The translations under genes and the position numbers were made by a program. A stretch of 64,000 nucleotides of DNA from Actinobacteria bacterium IMCC26207 (lineage in GTDB: Bacteria; Actinomycetota; Acidimicrobiia; Acidimicrobiales; Microtrichaceae): the NCBI GenBank assembly GCA_001025035.1, contig LCZK01000005.1:1-64000 (forward strand), given 5' to 3'. Position 1 is the first letter of the stretch. Each line of letters starts with the position of its first letter. This document shows positions 34,165 to 42,939 of the stretch, piece by piece. The notes below the pieces were generated by a model. The model saw only the letters and a program-made list of their open reading frames with translations. It had not been told where the DNA came from and did not search any database.

Positions 34165-34878
34165 TTACGATCTTGCCGCTTCTGCCAAGGTCCGAATCTC
34201 GGTGACAGCGTGGGACAGGCCCTGCGGGTCTCGGTAGAGAGCACTCCCCGCAACGAGCACGTCTGCTCCCGCTGCCGCTGCACCGCTCACTGTGGCCGGA
34301 CCAATGCCGCCATCTACTTCAAGGTCGATGTCTCGGCCCGTATGTTGAATCATCTCGGCAACCTCGGAGATCTTGGACTCCATCGTTGAGATGTATTCCT
34401 GCCCTCCGAAACCGGGGTTCACGGTCATGACAAGAATCAGATCAACGAGGTCCATGACGTGTCGGACTGCCGAGGCAGGAGTGGCAGGGTTGAGCGCCAC
34501 TGCTGGACCTGCGCCAAGTTCGCGAATGTTTGAAAGTGTTCGGTGCAGGTGCGTGCAAGCCTCTGCATGGACGATGACAATTTCACAGCCCGCTTCTACA
34601 TATTTGTGGACGAGTTCGTCGGGGTTGACCACCATGAGGTGAGCCTCGAAAGGGACGTCCACAAGTGGCCGACAAGCCCGAATCACATCGGGTCCGAAGG
34701 TCAGGTTTGGGACGAACACGCCGTCCATTACATCCCACTGAATTCGGTCAACCCCGGCCTTTTCCAAGTTGATGCATTCCTCTCCAAGCCGAGAGAAATC
34801 TGCCGGAAGAACCGACGGTGCAATTTGGACGGGGCGCGTGCTCAATTCGGTCACCTTCTCAATCGGGGTCGGCGTCAA
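34165..34878 (-). CDS. rpe: Ribulose-phosphate 3-epimerase
   Basis: A TIM-barrel enzyme of the pentose phosphate pathway interconverting ribulose-5-P and xylulose-5-P. It has 237 residues with IAPSVLPADFSRLGEE, WDVMDGVFVPNLTFGP (metal ligand and catalytic Asp), FEAHLMV, VNPGFGGQ (phosphate loop) and EVDGGIGPATV. The first 15 residues extend beyond the usual start, and a GTG within them might be the real one. It heads a minus-strand group with two lipoprotein genes. Confidence 0.95.
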   Translation of the reverse strand: MTPTPIEKVTELSTRPVQIAPSVLPADFSRLGEECINLEKAGVDRIQWDVMDGVFVPNLTFGPDVIRACRPLVDVPFEAHLMVVNPDELVHKYVEAGCEIVIVHAEACTHLHRTLSNIRELGAGPAVALNPATPASAVRHVMDLVDLILVMTVNPGFGGQEYISTMESKISEVAEMIQHTGRDIDLEVDGGIGPATVSGAAAAGADVLVAGSALYRDPQGLSHAVTEIRTLAEAARS

Positions 34879-34985
34879 CTCGCCGCCGCCTCATGACCCT
34901 AATCGCGCAACCCATCACTGTGGCAACAGAACTACTAGCAGTCGACACTTCTTCCCTGCGTGTCTGGGCGACCTACGGTTAGTGG

Positions 34986-36293
34986 ATGCAGGATGTGTCC
35001 CCCCACCAATCGGAGCAGGCTTCACTGCAGCCTGAACGACAGCCTGAACTGCAGATTGAACGGATTGTTGCTGGTGGGCTTGGGCTAGGCCACGAAGAGT
35101 CGGGTCGAATTGTTCTCGTCGAAGGCGCGCTGCCAGGTGATCGTGTCCTTGTGCAGATCACCGAGTCTTCGAAGCGCATGGCCCGGGGGCAGGTCCGAGC
35201 AGTTCTTGAGCCCGCAGCGGGCCGTCGAGAAGCTCCCTGTAAAGAAGTTGCTGCAGGGTGTGGAGGGTGTGACCTTCAACATGCCGAGGAAGCGTTGCAG
35301 CTTCGCCTGAAGGCCGAGATTGTTACTGATGCGCTTCGCCGAATCTCTGGTCTTGAGGGGGTGCCGATTTCTTTTGCAGGCGAACTCCCGGCCACGCAGT
35401 ACCGAACCACCTTGCGCTGCGGGGTGGAGGGGCCTACGGCTACGAGCGCGGCGAGCACTGGATCAGAACAACGCGGCAGAGTTGGATTTCGAAAGCGCCA
35501 CAGCCATCAGATTCATCAGATTTCTTCCTGCATGGTGGCGCACCCCTTGATTGACGAACTCATTCAGCAGTGCCGCTTTGTGGGAACTCGCGAGGTCACC
35601 TTTCGTGTGGGTGCTCGAACTGCGCAGCGCATGGCGATTGTGGACGCTCAAGCAGCAACAGGCGAGCGATTTGGCCTTCCCGAGGACGTGCACGTAGTAA
35701 CCCAGCAAGCACTCGCTCAAGGCGAGCAGGCTTGGATCTATGAGCAGGTAGCCGGCAAGCAGTTTCGGATTTCGGCTCGTTCGTTTTTTCAGGCTCGACC
35801 TGATGGTGCCGAGGCGTTGATTCAGGCGGTGGCCCGAGCAGTGACGCCCTTTGACGCTGCTAGCGACCGACTAGTGGACTTGTACGGGGGAGTCGGCCTG
35901 TTTACTGCGGGGTTGAATGCTCAGCGGTCAGTGCTAGTTGAGCGTTCTGAGTCATCACTAGCGGATGCTCGAGTCAACCTTCTCGACCTTGGTACAAAGA
36001 TTGTTGCTAGCTCGGTCGAGACCTGGCGGCCGAGCGCTGCAGATGTTGTCGTTGCGGATCCGGCAAGGGCGGGGCTGAATACTGCGGGTGTCGCAGCAGT
36101 GGTTGCCACCGGGGCAGAACGCGTGGCGCTAGTCAGTTGCGATCCGGCGGCTCTTGGTCGAGATCTGGGCCTGCTCGTTGCTGCTGGCTTTGAGGTGCTC
36201 GGCATCGAGATTGTCGATATGTTCCCGCAGACGCATCACATCGAAACGGTGAGTACCCTGAGAAGAGTGAGAACTAGCGCGGTCGGCCGTTGA
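34986..36293 (+). CDS. TrmA/RumA-type RNA (uracil-C5) methyltransferase
   Basis: A 435-residue SAM-dependent methyltransferase making m5U in tRNA or rRNA. It has an N-terminal TRAM domain (about 22-75), an Fe-S cluster region with PCKEVAAGCGGCDLQH and a later Cys (ISSCMV), the SAM loop LVDLYGGVGLFT, DPARAGL and the catalytic nucleophile in VSCDPAALGRDL, ending MFPQTHHIETV. Full length. The target nucleotide cannot be told from the sequence. It overlaps the next gene by four bases. Confidence 0.93.
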   Translation: MQDVSPHQSEQASLQPERQPELQIERIVAGGLGLGHEESGRIVLVEGALPGDRVLVQITESSKRMARGQVRAVLEPAAGRREAPCKEVAAGCGGCDLQHAEEALQLRLKAEIVTDALRRISGLEGVPISFAGELPATQYRTTLRCGVEGPTATSAASTGSEQRGRVGFRKRHSHQIHQISSCMVAHPLIDELIQQCRFVGTREVTFRVGARTAQRMAIVDAQAATGERFGLPEDVHVVTQQALAQGEQAWIYEQVAGKQFRISARSFFQARPDGAEALIQAVARAVTPFDAASDRLVDLYGGVGLFTAGLNAQRSVLVERSESSLADARVNLLDLGTKIVASSVETWRPSAADVVVADPARAGLNTAGVAAVVATGAERVALVSCDPAALGRDLGLLVAAGFEVLGIEIVDMFPQTHHIETVSTLRRVRTSAVGR

Positions 36294-37168
36294 GGACTTT
36301 CGGTGCCCGCGCGGCGCTGGTTGGCTGTGGCCTGTTTGCAGCGTTGAGCGCCTGCGGCGGTTCCACGGCGGCGGTGCAGATTGACGACCATGCGAGTTCC
36401 TGTGAGCTGCACAAGCCAGTCAAGCTTGTGCCACAAGTCGTAGCCAAGATTCCGCATCAGGCTGATGCCTATACCCAGGGCTTACTCCTTCACGAAGGCA
36501 CGCTCTATGAGAGCATTGGTTTGTATAAAGAGTCTGCGCTGCGGGCTATTAATCCGGCCACTGGTGAGGTGCTTGCTGAGGCGGCCCTTCCGGCCGGGGC
36601 GTTTGGCGAGGGTCTGGCCGAGGGCCTTGATGGAGAACTCGTTCAGCTCACATGGAAAGAAGAAACGGCCTATCGCTGGTCTGCGCAGAGTCTGGGGAAT
36701 CTGAGCGAGGCAACCCCGAGCGGTACTTTCGAGTATCGGGGCGAAGGGTGGGGTCTGACACGACTAGGCACTGCTGACTTTGTTATGACGGACGGTTCCG
36801 CCGATGTGATTCTGAGAGGTACGAAGGATTTCTCTGTAACTGGCCGTCATCACGTCTACCGCTTGGACGGCCCAACCGTTGGCTTGAATGAGTTGGAGTG
36901 GGACGGCGAGTCCGTCTGGGCAAACCGGTATCAGACCGATGAGATCCTCCAGATTGATCCAGAATGTTGGACGGTGATTGGAGTGGTCGACATGTCTGGC
37001 CTGCATGACGAGGCTGTGCAAGATGCGAGTGCTGGGGGAAGCAAAATTGATGTGGTAAACGGGATCGCCCAGATTCCCGGCACGGACAGATTTCTTGTCA
37101 CTGGAAAATTGTGGCCCAGTCTCTATGAGGTCAGATTTGTCGATGAGTCGTCTGGAATTCCCGGATAG
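36290..37168 (+). CDS. Glutaminyl-peptide cyclotransferase, lipoprotein
   Basis: A five-bladed beta-propeller glutamine cyclotransferase that forms N-terminal pyroglutamate on exported peptides. The signal sequence ends in a lipobox LSACG (Cys22), so it should be membrane-anchored outside. Family signatures are PHQADAYTQGLLLHEGTLYESIG, here in part YTQGLLLHEGTLYES, LTWKEETAYRW, LNELEWDGESVWANRYQTD and VVNGIAQIPGTDRFLVTGKLWP (in part NGIAQIPGTDRFLVTGK). It begins at TTG, overlapping the upstream methyltransferase stop (TTGA), and ends adjacent to the convergent lipase gene. Confidence 0.9.
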   Translation: MRTFGARAALVGCGLFAALSACGGSTAAVQIDDHASSCELHKPVKLVPQVVAKIPHQADAYTQGLLLHEGTLYESIGLYKESALRAINPATGEVLAEAALPAGAFGEGLAEGLDGELVQLTWKEETAYRWSAQSLGNLSEATPSGTFEYRGEGWGLTRLGTADFVMTDGSADVILRGTKDFSVTGRHHVYRLDGPTVGLNELEWDGESVWANRYQTDEILQIDPECWTVIGVVDMSGLHDEAVQDASAGGSKIDVVNGIAQIPGTDRFLVTGKLWPSLYEVRFVDESSGIPG

Positions 37169-38473
37169 CTAGGACATGTCCGTCGGCTCCGCTTCGCAAT
37201 CCTCGGGTTTCGGCCCTCCGTGCTGAGCGAGCCAATCCAGAGTCTCACAAGTGGCCGGCCCGAGCACCGTGTCGTGGCCCAGCTCGGGGTACACCTGCAG
37301 CGTCACATCAACCCCGAGAGCATCAAGATGCTCCGCAAGCAGTTCGGTTATGCCAGCGGGAATGTCTTGGTCATCCTCGCCTTGGACTAACAGGAGTGGG
37401 CCGACGGTTGGTTCTTGGTCTGGATTCCCCACTGTTGCAAGAAGCTCCGAGATTTCTGCCATCTCGGAGGGTGAAATCTTGAACACCTGATCAACGTTCG
37501 TCGTAGCGAATTCCTCAAAGGCCTCGAGCAAACAACCCGACTGCGTAATCAGATCTAGGTGCGGTTCTGTTGCGGGGCCGCTAAAGCGTTCCAACGTGAT
37601 TGATGGGTCAACGGTTGAGAGGCCGACGAGCAGGTAGAGCCCGTAGACCACGTCTGCCGGGAGTCCCCCAGAAATAATGGCTGGCAACGCACTTCCCAAA
37701 GAGCTTGTTGGGGCAATCGCTACGGTTGCAGCAAGCTGAAGTTCGGGGTGACGACTAGCGGAGCGGGTTGCAAACAGTGCTGCTTGGCCTCCCTCGGAAT
37801 GCCCGATCGCAAACCAAGCCGTTGACAACGTGCTGTTCGCAGCGCGGGCCGCAGGAACGATATCGGCCATGGCATTGCCCAAGTCCACACCCACGCTGTA
37901 GGTGTGGGGCCCCGGAGTTGCTAGTCCGATGTAATCCGATGCCGCAACTGCGTAGCCGGCGCTCAGAAGCGAACGAACCTGTTGCGCGTATTCGTTGTAG
38001 AACAAGTTGTCTGTGGTCGAAGGCGCACAGACATCAGCGACACCGGTGGTTCCGTGACCCCAGGACACAATCGGCCACCCGTCCTTGGGAGCAGCCCCTG
38101 GTGGGGTGAGCAGAGTGCCGCTGACGGCAACTGGCTGGTTAGTGCGGTTATCAGACAAGTAGAGCAACTCAATTCTGGTTGCTCCCTCGAAGGTCTCGCT
38201 TATCCGGCTGGGGGTAGCGGCAAGGAGCGTTCCAGGTGCGCCGGCCGGCAGCGGATCGGGCACCCGGTACGCATCTCCGTCGCGCTCAAGAATGGGTACT
38301 TGTGTTGGCGCAGGCGCTTGCAGTTCGCTGGAGGGGGATTGCGAACTCTCAGGGGACTGCGTTGGCTTGCTCTGCTCAGCCGTGGAGCATGCGCCGGTGA
38401 GTACTAGCAGTGTCGCTAAGCAAAGAGCAGCCCTGTGGCTCCGAGTTTTTTGGGTGGTCAGGACGGGCGACAT
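37169..38473 (-). CDS. Secretory lipase-family alpha/beta hydrolase, lipoprotein
   Basis: A 434-residue exported hydrolase. The signal peptide ends in LTGACS (lipobox), followed by a Ser/Pro/Gln-rich linker (about 30-60). The catalytic nucleophile elbow is GHSEGGQAA (about 227), with an oxyanion segment VSWGHGTTG, the acid near LLLVQGEDDQDIP and the His near YPELGHDTV. The layout matches the LIP/secretory lipase family acting on acyl esters. It faces the cyclotransferase gene end to end with no gap. A 51-bp palindrome lies upstream of its start. Confidence 0.86.
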   Translation of the reverse strand: MSPVLTTQKTRSHRAALCLATLLVLTGACSTAEQSKPTQSPESSQSPSSELQAPAPTQVPILERDGDAYRVPDPLPAGAPGTLLAATPSRISETFEGATRIELLYLSDNRTNQPVAVSGTLLTPPGAAPKDGWPIVSWGHGTTGVADVCAPSTTDNLFYNEYAQQVRSLLSAGYAVAASDYIGLATPGPHTYSVGVDLGNAMADIVPAARAANSTLSTAWFAIGHSEGGQAALFATRSASRHPELQLAATVAIAPTSSLGSALPAIISGGLPADVVYGLYLLVGLSTVDPSITLERFSGPATEPHLDLITQSGCLLEAFEEFATTNVDQVFKISPSEMAEISELLATVGNPDQEPTVGPLLLVQGEDDQDIPAGITELLAEHLDALGVDVTLQVYPELGHDTVLGPATCETLDWLAQHGGPKPEDCEAEPTDMS

Positions 38474-38509
38474 TCAGCTAACCCTAGAAGTTCGCTTCGT
38501 GATCATTCG

Positions 38510-38560
38510 CGTCTGGAGCGGAAAATCGACAGTATGTGTCGATTTTCCGCTCCAGACGCG
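38510..38560. repeat. 51-bp palindromic repeat, copy 2
   Basis: A long inverted repeat, GCGTCTGGAGCGGAAAATCGACA ... (arms shown as GCGTCTGGAGCGGAAAATCG and its complement). It matches 16500-16550 over the full 51 bp with few differences, and the stem is more perfect here. It lies upstream of the lipase gene. Confidence 0.88.
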
Positions 38561-38637
38561 TGGGCTAAGCGTGGGATGAGGAAAACTGCGGCGGGGTCCC
38601 GATTGCTCGGAACCCCGTGTTTGCAGTGGTTTTGTTG

Positions 38638-38710
38638 TGCGCCCCCTGGGACTTGAACCCAGAACCTGCGGATTAAGAGTCCGATGCTCTGCCAATTGAG
38701 CTAGAGGCGC
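38638..38710 (-). tRNA. tRNA-Lys (anticodon CTT)
   Basis: Minus-strand cloverleaf: acceptor GCGCCTC/GGGGCGC (one G-U pair), D-arm AGCTCAATTGGCAGAGCA, anticodon loop CTCTTAA giving CUU, T-arm CTGGGTTCAAGTCCCAG. CCA is not encoded. Confidence 0.96.
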
Positions 38711-38717
38711 ATGTTGC

Positions 38718-38739
38718 CCTGTCGACCCGGATCGACAGG
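38718..38739 (-). terminator. Hairpin between tRNA-His and tRNA-Lys (stem 1)
   Basis: An eight-base stem, CCTGTCGA/TCGACAGG, with a 6-base loop, seven bases upstream of tRNA-Lys. It could be a processing or termination signal in the His-Lys tRNA transcript. Confidence 0.4.
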
Positions 38740-38753
38740 ACAGTTTTGTAGTT

Positions 38754-38793
38754 GCCCGGCGGCCTCGAGCACAAGTGCAGTCGGCCGCCGGGC
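38754..38793 (-). terminator. GC-rich hairpin after tRNA-His
   Basis: An 11-bp stem, GCCCGGCGGCC/GGCCGCCGGGC, with an 18-base loop, starts five bases past the 3' end of tRNA-His on the minus strand and is followed by CAACTACAAAAC. A probable terminator or pause site. Confidence 0.55.
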
Positions 38794-38798
38794 CTTGG

Positions 38799-38874
38799 GG
38801 TGACCGAGGGGACTCGAACCCCCGACTTCCAGGACCACAACCTGGCGCTCTAACCGGGCTGAGCTACGGCCACC
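38799..38874 (-). tRNA. tRNA-His (anticodon GTG)
   Basis: Minus-strand cloverleaf: acceptor GTGGCCG/CGGTCAC plus an encoded G at position -1 pairing with C73, the hallmark of tRNA-His. Anticodon loop TTGTGGT gives GUG; T-arm GGGGGTTCGAGTCCCC. Confidence 0.95.
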
Positions 38875-38985
38875 ATGACAAGGAGAGTGATCATATACGG
38901 TTCAACTCGATAGTCGAAGCCGGGGGATTCTCATCTTCATGAGACTGACTAGCCGCTGAGAGCAGTTGGTCTGTAAAGTTGCAGG

Positions 38986-39882
38986 GTGCTTGGCAACAGT
39001 TCTCGAGGTGTTCAGCTTTCTTTGGGTGCGCTCCTTCTCGTGACTCTGGGGGTGATAGGTGCCTATGCGCTGAGTTCATCAACAGGCTTGCAGGCCGCAC
39101 CGGCAGCAGCTCTGACCAAGGCCGCACCGACTAGTGCTGCACCGACTGCTGCTGCACCGACTGCTGCTCCACCGACTGCTGCTGCACCGACCACTGCTGC
39201 ACCGACTGCTGCTGCACCGACCACTGCTGCACCGACCACTGCTGCACCGAGTTCAGTTCTGAGTAATGCCGTTGCTCATAGCGGCATCAAACTCAACCCC
39301 TCTTGGCCAAAGACGCTCACCCTGCTGACAGACTCGGTTGGCCTTGGAGTCAAGGACACCCTGCCCGCAGCTCTACCCGATTGGCAGGTAGATGTTCGTG
39401 GTCGTCCCGCACTGATGCTCAAGGCAGCCAATGCCGAACTAGCAGCAGACCCGGTACCAGTTGGATCCGTGGTTGTGGTGGCGCTTGGTTACAACTCCCT
39501 CTGGGGAAAGGATCGAGCTCAGTACGATACGTGGGCCGCACAGTTCAACCGTGAGGCCGACGCGCTCATAGCAACACTTCGGGAAAAGGGAGCGAAGAAA
39601 ATCGTCTGGGTCACGCTGCGAGACCCGGACCCTTCGCTGATTCCCCCATCGGCGCTGGCTCAGGCACAGAAGTACAACTGGTACTTCCCTTATGTCAACG
39701 AGCAGCTAGACGCTCTTGTTGTTCGCGACCCGGTGATTGCTCTTGCCGACTGGGCCGCAGTATCAAACCTTCCCGGACTGACCTATGACGCCATTCACCT
39801 CAAGACGCTGGGCGCCAAGCTGATGGTGGAAACCATGAAGGCTGGGATTGGCCTGCCCACTACTCCCGTGCCGGGTTTGTAG
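38986..39882 (+). CDS. Membrane-anchored SGNH-hydrolase-like protein
   Basis: A 298-residue protein starting at GTG. It has one N-terminal membrane helix (about 11-30), a low-complexity AAPTx pentapeptide linker (about 45-90), then an SGNH/GDSL-type domain: block I LTLLTDSVGLGV with the nucleophile Ser (about 117), VVVALGYNSLWG, KIVWVTLRDP and the C-terminal YDAIHLKTLG carrying the Asp-x-x-His pair. This resembles the extracytoplasmic esterase domain of OatA-like acyltransferases, without their membrane acyltransferase part. The linker is the product of nine 15-bp tandem repeats. Confidence 0.82.
   Translation: MLGNSSRGVQLSLGALLLVTLGVIGAYALSSSTGLQAAPAAALTKAAPTSAAPTAAAPTAAPPTAAAPTTAAPTAAAPTTAAPTTAAPSSVLSNAVAHSGIKLNPSWPKTLTLLTDSVGLGVKDTLPAALPDWQVDVRGRPALMLKAANAELAADPVPVGSVVVVALGYNSLWGKDRAQYDTWAAQFNREADALIATLREKGAKKIVWVTLRDPDPSLIPPSALAQAQKYNWYFPYVNEQLDALVVRDPVIALADWAAVSNLPGLTYDAIHLKTLGAKLMVETMKAGIGLPTTPVPGL
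39121..39255. repeat. Nine 15-bp tandem repeats encoding AAPTx
   Basis: Nine consecutive 15-bp units, consensus GCTGCACCGACTGCT, differing mainly at the last codon, encode the linker of the SGNH protein. Copy number could vary between strains without frameshift. Confidence 0.92.
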
Positions 39883-39932
39883 TTGGTGTTGACTCAAGGT
39901 GTGCTCGGCGTGACAAGATCAACGCTCACATA

Positions 39933-39950
39933 ACAAGAGTTCGCTCTTGT
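39933..39950 (+). terminator. Stem-loop after the SGNH gene
   Basis: ACAAGAG-TTCG-CTCTTGT is a 7-bp stem closed by a stable UUCG tetraloop, 50 bp after the stop and just before tRNA-Arg. No clear U-tract follows. Confidence 0.6.
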
Positions 39951-39955
39951 CGGCC

Positions 39956-40029
39956 GCCCTCGTAGCTCAGATGGATAGAGCAACGGACTTCTAATCCGTC
40001 GGTCGTTGGTTCGAATCCAACCGAGGGCA
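39956..40029 (+). tRNA. tRNA-Arg (anticodon TCT)
   Basis: Plus-strand cloverleaf: acceptor GCCCTCG/CGAGGGC, D-arm TAGCTCAGATGGATAGAGCA, anticodon loop CTTCTAA giving UCU, T-arm TTGGTTCGAATCCAA, discriminator A. CCA is not encoded. Confidence 0.97.
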
Positions 40030-40128
40030 CTTCAAATTTGGCGGGTACCGTGTGGCTACTGAGTTGGGGTAGCCAAACTGGCTAGCTCGGTGGGGTTGGG
40101 CGCGGCGTGAAACTGTGCCGAAACCGAT

Positions 40129-41292
40129 TCAGATCCCGGGCAAGTCTTCTTCTAGACCAAGCCAAATCTGCGCCGCGTCGATGTAGGTCTTCTCGCTGAT
40201 GAATGCGTGCTGCGTCCCGGTGTACAGGTCGCGAAATGCTCGCTCCATGCGGCTACCGTCACGGATTGCCGTAGTGCCCGCCGCTAGGTGAGCCCACTGC
40301 CCGACCTCTCTTGAGGCTTCGGTTGCATACGTGGCAGCCACTCGCATGTCGGCACGCATTCTTGGGGTGAGTTCCTCGCCTGCAGCTACGGCTTGTTCGG
40401 CAGACCCAAATGTGTCAATGACGCCAGCGCGCGCTGCACGCCACATACCCGTGAAGTGCGCAAGATTACGCTGAAACGTGTTTCGCAACGCCAGGGTCTG
40501 CATGTCTGACATGCGTGCCTTCTTGAGTGCCAGATCGGAGACATCATCAAGCATGCTCTTGGAGACTCCCAGGGCCCAGGCAGCATGGCCGGCAGCTGTG
40601 ATCGGCATCAGGCCCATACGAAACAGTGGGCTTCCGCCCCGCTCTGGCTGGCGGGTAAATAACGGAAAGCATCTGGATTCGGGTACAAAAACCTCGGTCA
40701 CTGCGTAGTCATAGCTGCCAGTTCCGCGAAGGCCTTGGACATGCCACCCATCGGTGAACTGCACTTGCTCTCTTGGCACGAGCGCCGCACGAATCTCGGT
40801 AAGTTCAAAGATGGCTTCGCCGTCAATCACCGGGAAGAAGCCGCAGGCTATGTACTTTGAGTGAGCCGTTCCGGAACCAAAATTCCACGAACCCGACAGC
40901 ATGTAGCCGTCACCTGTGGATTCCCCGGAACCGTTCGGAAAGAACTGCCCTCCAACAGTTACCCGGTCGAGAGGATTGCCGAAGAGTTCTTGAAAGCCTT
41001 CATCTGGAAGGTAAGCCGATGCGGCCATAGCCGAAGGCATATTGGCAATCCCAATCCACCCCAAGGCGCCATCTTGGATTGCCATCTCGATCCAAGTTTC
41101 GATGACCTCTGTAAAGGTTGGCTCGCAACCCCCTGCCTCGGGAGTATTCAAAAATGACAACAGTCCGCTGTCCCAGAGCGCATCTACTAATGGTGCAGAA
41201 ATTGTTCGCTGTGATTCGCTAGCGGCCGCTTCGATTTGGCTGATTTCACGAAGGCTTCGCGCCGCTGCCGGCCCATTCAGAGTCAGAGTCAT
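40129..41292 (-). CDS. Acyl-CoA dehydrogenase-fold flavoprotein (HsaA-like)
   Basis: A 387-residue protein of the acyl-CoA dehydrogenase superfamily. The N-terminal helical domain (DSGLLSFLNTPEAGG), middle beta domain (YMLSGSWNFGSGTAHSKYIACG) and C-terminal type-2 domain (KKARMSDMQTLALR, YTGTQHAFISEKTYIDA) match the group D flavin monooxygenase branch (HsaA, DszC, hydroxylases). It lacks the catalytic Glu pattern of classical dehydrogenases. A flavin-reductase-dependent hydroxylase is more likely than a beta-oxidation enzyme. The substrate is unknown and no reductase gene is adjacent. Confidence 0.78.
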   Translation of the reverse strand: MTLTLNGPAAARSLREISQIEAAASESQRTISAPLVDALWDSGLLSFLNTPEAGGCEPTFTEVIETWIEMAIQDGALGWIGIANMPSAMAASAYLPDEGFQELFGNPLDRVTVGGQFFPNGSGESTGDGYMLSGSWNFGSGTAHSKYIACGFFPVIDGEAIFELTEIRAALVPREQVQFTDGWHVQGLRGTGSYDYAVTEVFVPESRCFPLFTRQPERGGSPLFRMGLMPITAAGHAAWALGVSKSMLDDVSDLALKKARMSDMQTLALRNTFQRNLAHFTGMWRAARAGVIDTFGSAEQAVAAGEELTPRMRADMRVAATYATEASREVGQWAHLAAGTTAIRDGSRMERAFRDLYTGTQHAFISEKTYIDAAQIWLGLEEDLPGI

Positions 41293-41375
41293 GAGGTGAA
41301 TTTACCAGAAGGGTTTGCCGATCTGGGGTCGGCAGAGTTGCATGCGCGCACCCGTGCTCTGCCAACATCAATGCA

Positions 41376-42176
41376 GTGCCTGCCAAGTTGCCTCTCATTC
41401 TTTTACCTCCATCAGAAGGAAAGGCCACGGGTGGTAGGGACTCGGAATGGGTTCCAAGTGGTATGGCGATGCAGTTCCAGGACTCGAACGGGGCTGACCC
41501 TCGCATGGCCGTTATCAAATCCTTGCGTGCCGCCATGGCGCGAAATGGCGCTGAGCGAGGAAAGCTTCTCGGGGTCAAAGGGGAGGCTTTGGCTGCGGCA
41601 ACCTTGGCTAATCGTTCCGTGTTGGTCTCGCCGACTTTGCCCGCAATCGAGCGCTATACAGGTGTGCTGTATGAGGCTCTTGAACTGCCTACTCTGTCAG
41701 CCTCGGCTCGGCGCAGAATGGCCCGAAGTATTTTGATTTTTTCAGGGCTCTGGGGCGTGGTTTCTCCAACCGATCTGATTCCCGATTACAAGCTCAAGAT
41801 GGGTGCGTCCCTGCCGGGTTTAGGCAAGCTTTCGACTTGGTGGCGACCACTGCTCTCTCCCCAGATTGCATCCATCGCTCAGGGTCGCCAGCTCTGGAAT
41901 TTGTTGCCGATCGAGCACAATGCCGCTTGGACTCAATCTCCCGAGTTGCCGCAGCTCACCGTAAAATTCTTTGAGCGTCGACCAGACGGTTCGCTAGTTG
42001 CAGTGTCTCATTGGAACAAGTTCCTGAAGGGCGCTCTGCTGCGACACCTGCTGGAGCATCCAGAAACCACACCAAGAAGTCTTGAGCACTGGGAGCACCC
42101 TTCGGGTTACCGCCTTGACCCCTTGTTGACTCAGGTCCGAGGACCTGTGACAGGGTTGGCCTTCGTCCAAGACTAG
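41376..42176 (+). CDS. yaaA: YaaA-family (UPF0246) peroxide stress protein
   Basis: A 266-residue protein starting at GTG. It has the family's PLILLPPSEGKATGG (residues 5-19), RYTGVLYEAL, LIFSGLWGVVSPTDLIPDYKLKM, SLPGLGKLSTWWRP and VSHWNKFLKGAL. YaaA limits free iron and oxidative DNA damage in E. coli and has DNA-binding activity. It is preceded by a divergent flavoprotein gene and followed by a J-domain gene on the same strand. Confidence 0.88.
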   Translation: MPAKLPLILLPPSEGKATGGRDSEWVPSGMAMQFQDSNGADPRMAVIKSLRAAMARNGAERGKLLGVKGEALAAATLANRSVLVSPTLPAIERYTGVLYEALELPTLSASARRRMARSILIFSGLWGVVSPTDLIPDYKLKMGASLPGLGKLSTWWRPLLSPQIASIAQGRQLWNLLPIEHNAAWTQSPELPQLTVKFFERRPDGSLVAVSHWNKFLKGALLRHLLEHPETTPRSLEHWEHPSGYRLDPLLTQVRGPVTGLAFVQD

Positions 42177-42221
42177 GTAGCCGACTGCAAAACTCCCCGC
42201 AGCAACGGGTAACTTTGAAGC

Positions 42222-42926
42222 GTGATGATGCTTGCGGAGGTGGAGACCTTTCTTTCAAGGCCGATTGCCCCGACGCGACGCGTTGCGATTGGCCGCCTTG
42301 AGCTACCCGTGGACCCAGCGCCTGGGTTTGGGGGGATTTTGCTGGGTGCGATTGCGGCACGGTTTGCCCCCGAGATCGACTCCGATATGCATGCCGAAAT
42401 TTTGCAGTTGATGTCTCAACTAGAGGCTGGAAACAGCATTCCTCAACCCAAGCTGCGCCATCGCCTGCAAGAAGACACTGTTGGGTTGCAGCGTTGCGTT
42501 CATCGGGTGATTGGTGAGGGGGAACATCTGGAGTTTCAGTTTGACGAAGATCAAGGAACGCCTGCACAGCATGTTTTGTGTGCCGCCTATGCAGCGGCGC
42601 GTGTGCCATGGGATGTCGTTCCTGCTGTGATGTCTACGGTTCATAAGGGCCTGATGTGGCAGGGGGGAAGCGAGTCGGCGCTGCTGGCGTATCTCTCGGG
42701 ACGAAGCGGCGTAGTTGCAATCAGTTCCGTGGGCGATCCGGTCTCCTGGGCACTTGCGATGCTCGACCTGCGTGACTCCCAGTCCGCTTCACCCTCTAGA
42801 AAAGATGTGCAACGTGCTTTTCGGACTCGTCTGCGAGCAGCGCACCCCGACCATGGAGCAGCGGACGACTCCGCAGCGGCGAGAATCACTGAGTTGACTG
42901 AGGCGCGTCGGATTCTGCTGGGCTAG
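42222..42926 (+). CDS. Protein with C-terminal J-domain
   Basis: A 234-residue protein whose last 45 residues form a short J-domain with the HPD motif (RKDVQRAFRTRLRAAHPDHG; HPD near residue 210) for stimulating a DnaK-type ATPase. The first 185 residues show no family I recognise and include segments such as YAAARVPWDVVPAVMSTVHKG. It starts at GTG (or ATG three bases on). Fused J-domains usually deliver a specific client to Hsp70. The role here is unknown. Confidence 0.75.
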   Translation: MMMLAEVETFLSRPIAPTRRVAIGRLELPVDPAPGFGGILLGAIAARFAPEIDSDMHAEILQLMSQLEAGNSIPQPKLRHRLQEDTVGLQRCVHRVIGEGEHLEFQFDEDQGTPAQHVLCAAYAAARVPWDVVPAVMSTVHKGLMWQGGSESALLAYLSGRSGVVAISSVGDPVSWALAMLDLRDSQSASPSRKDVQRAFRTRLRAAHPDHGAADDSAAARITELTEARRILLG

Positions 42927-42939
42927 CGCTCTGCTCGTG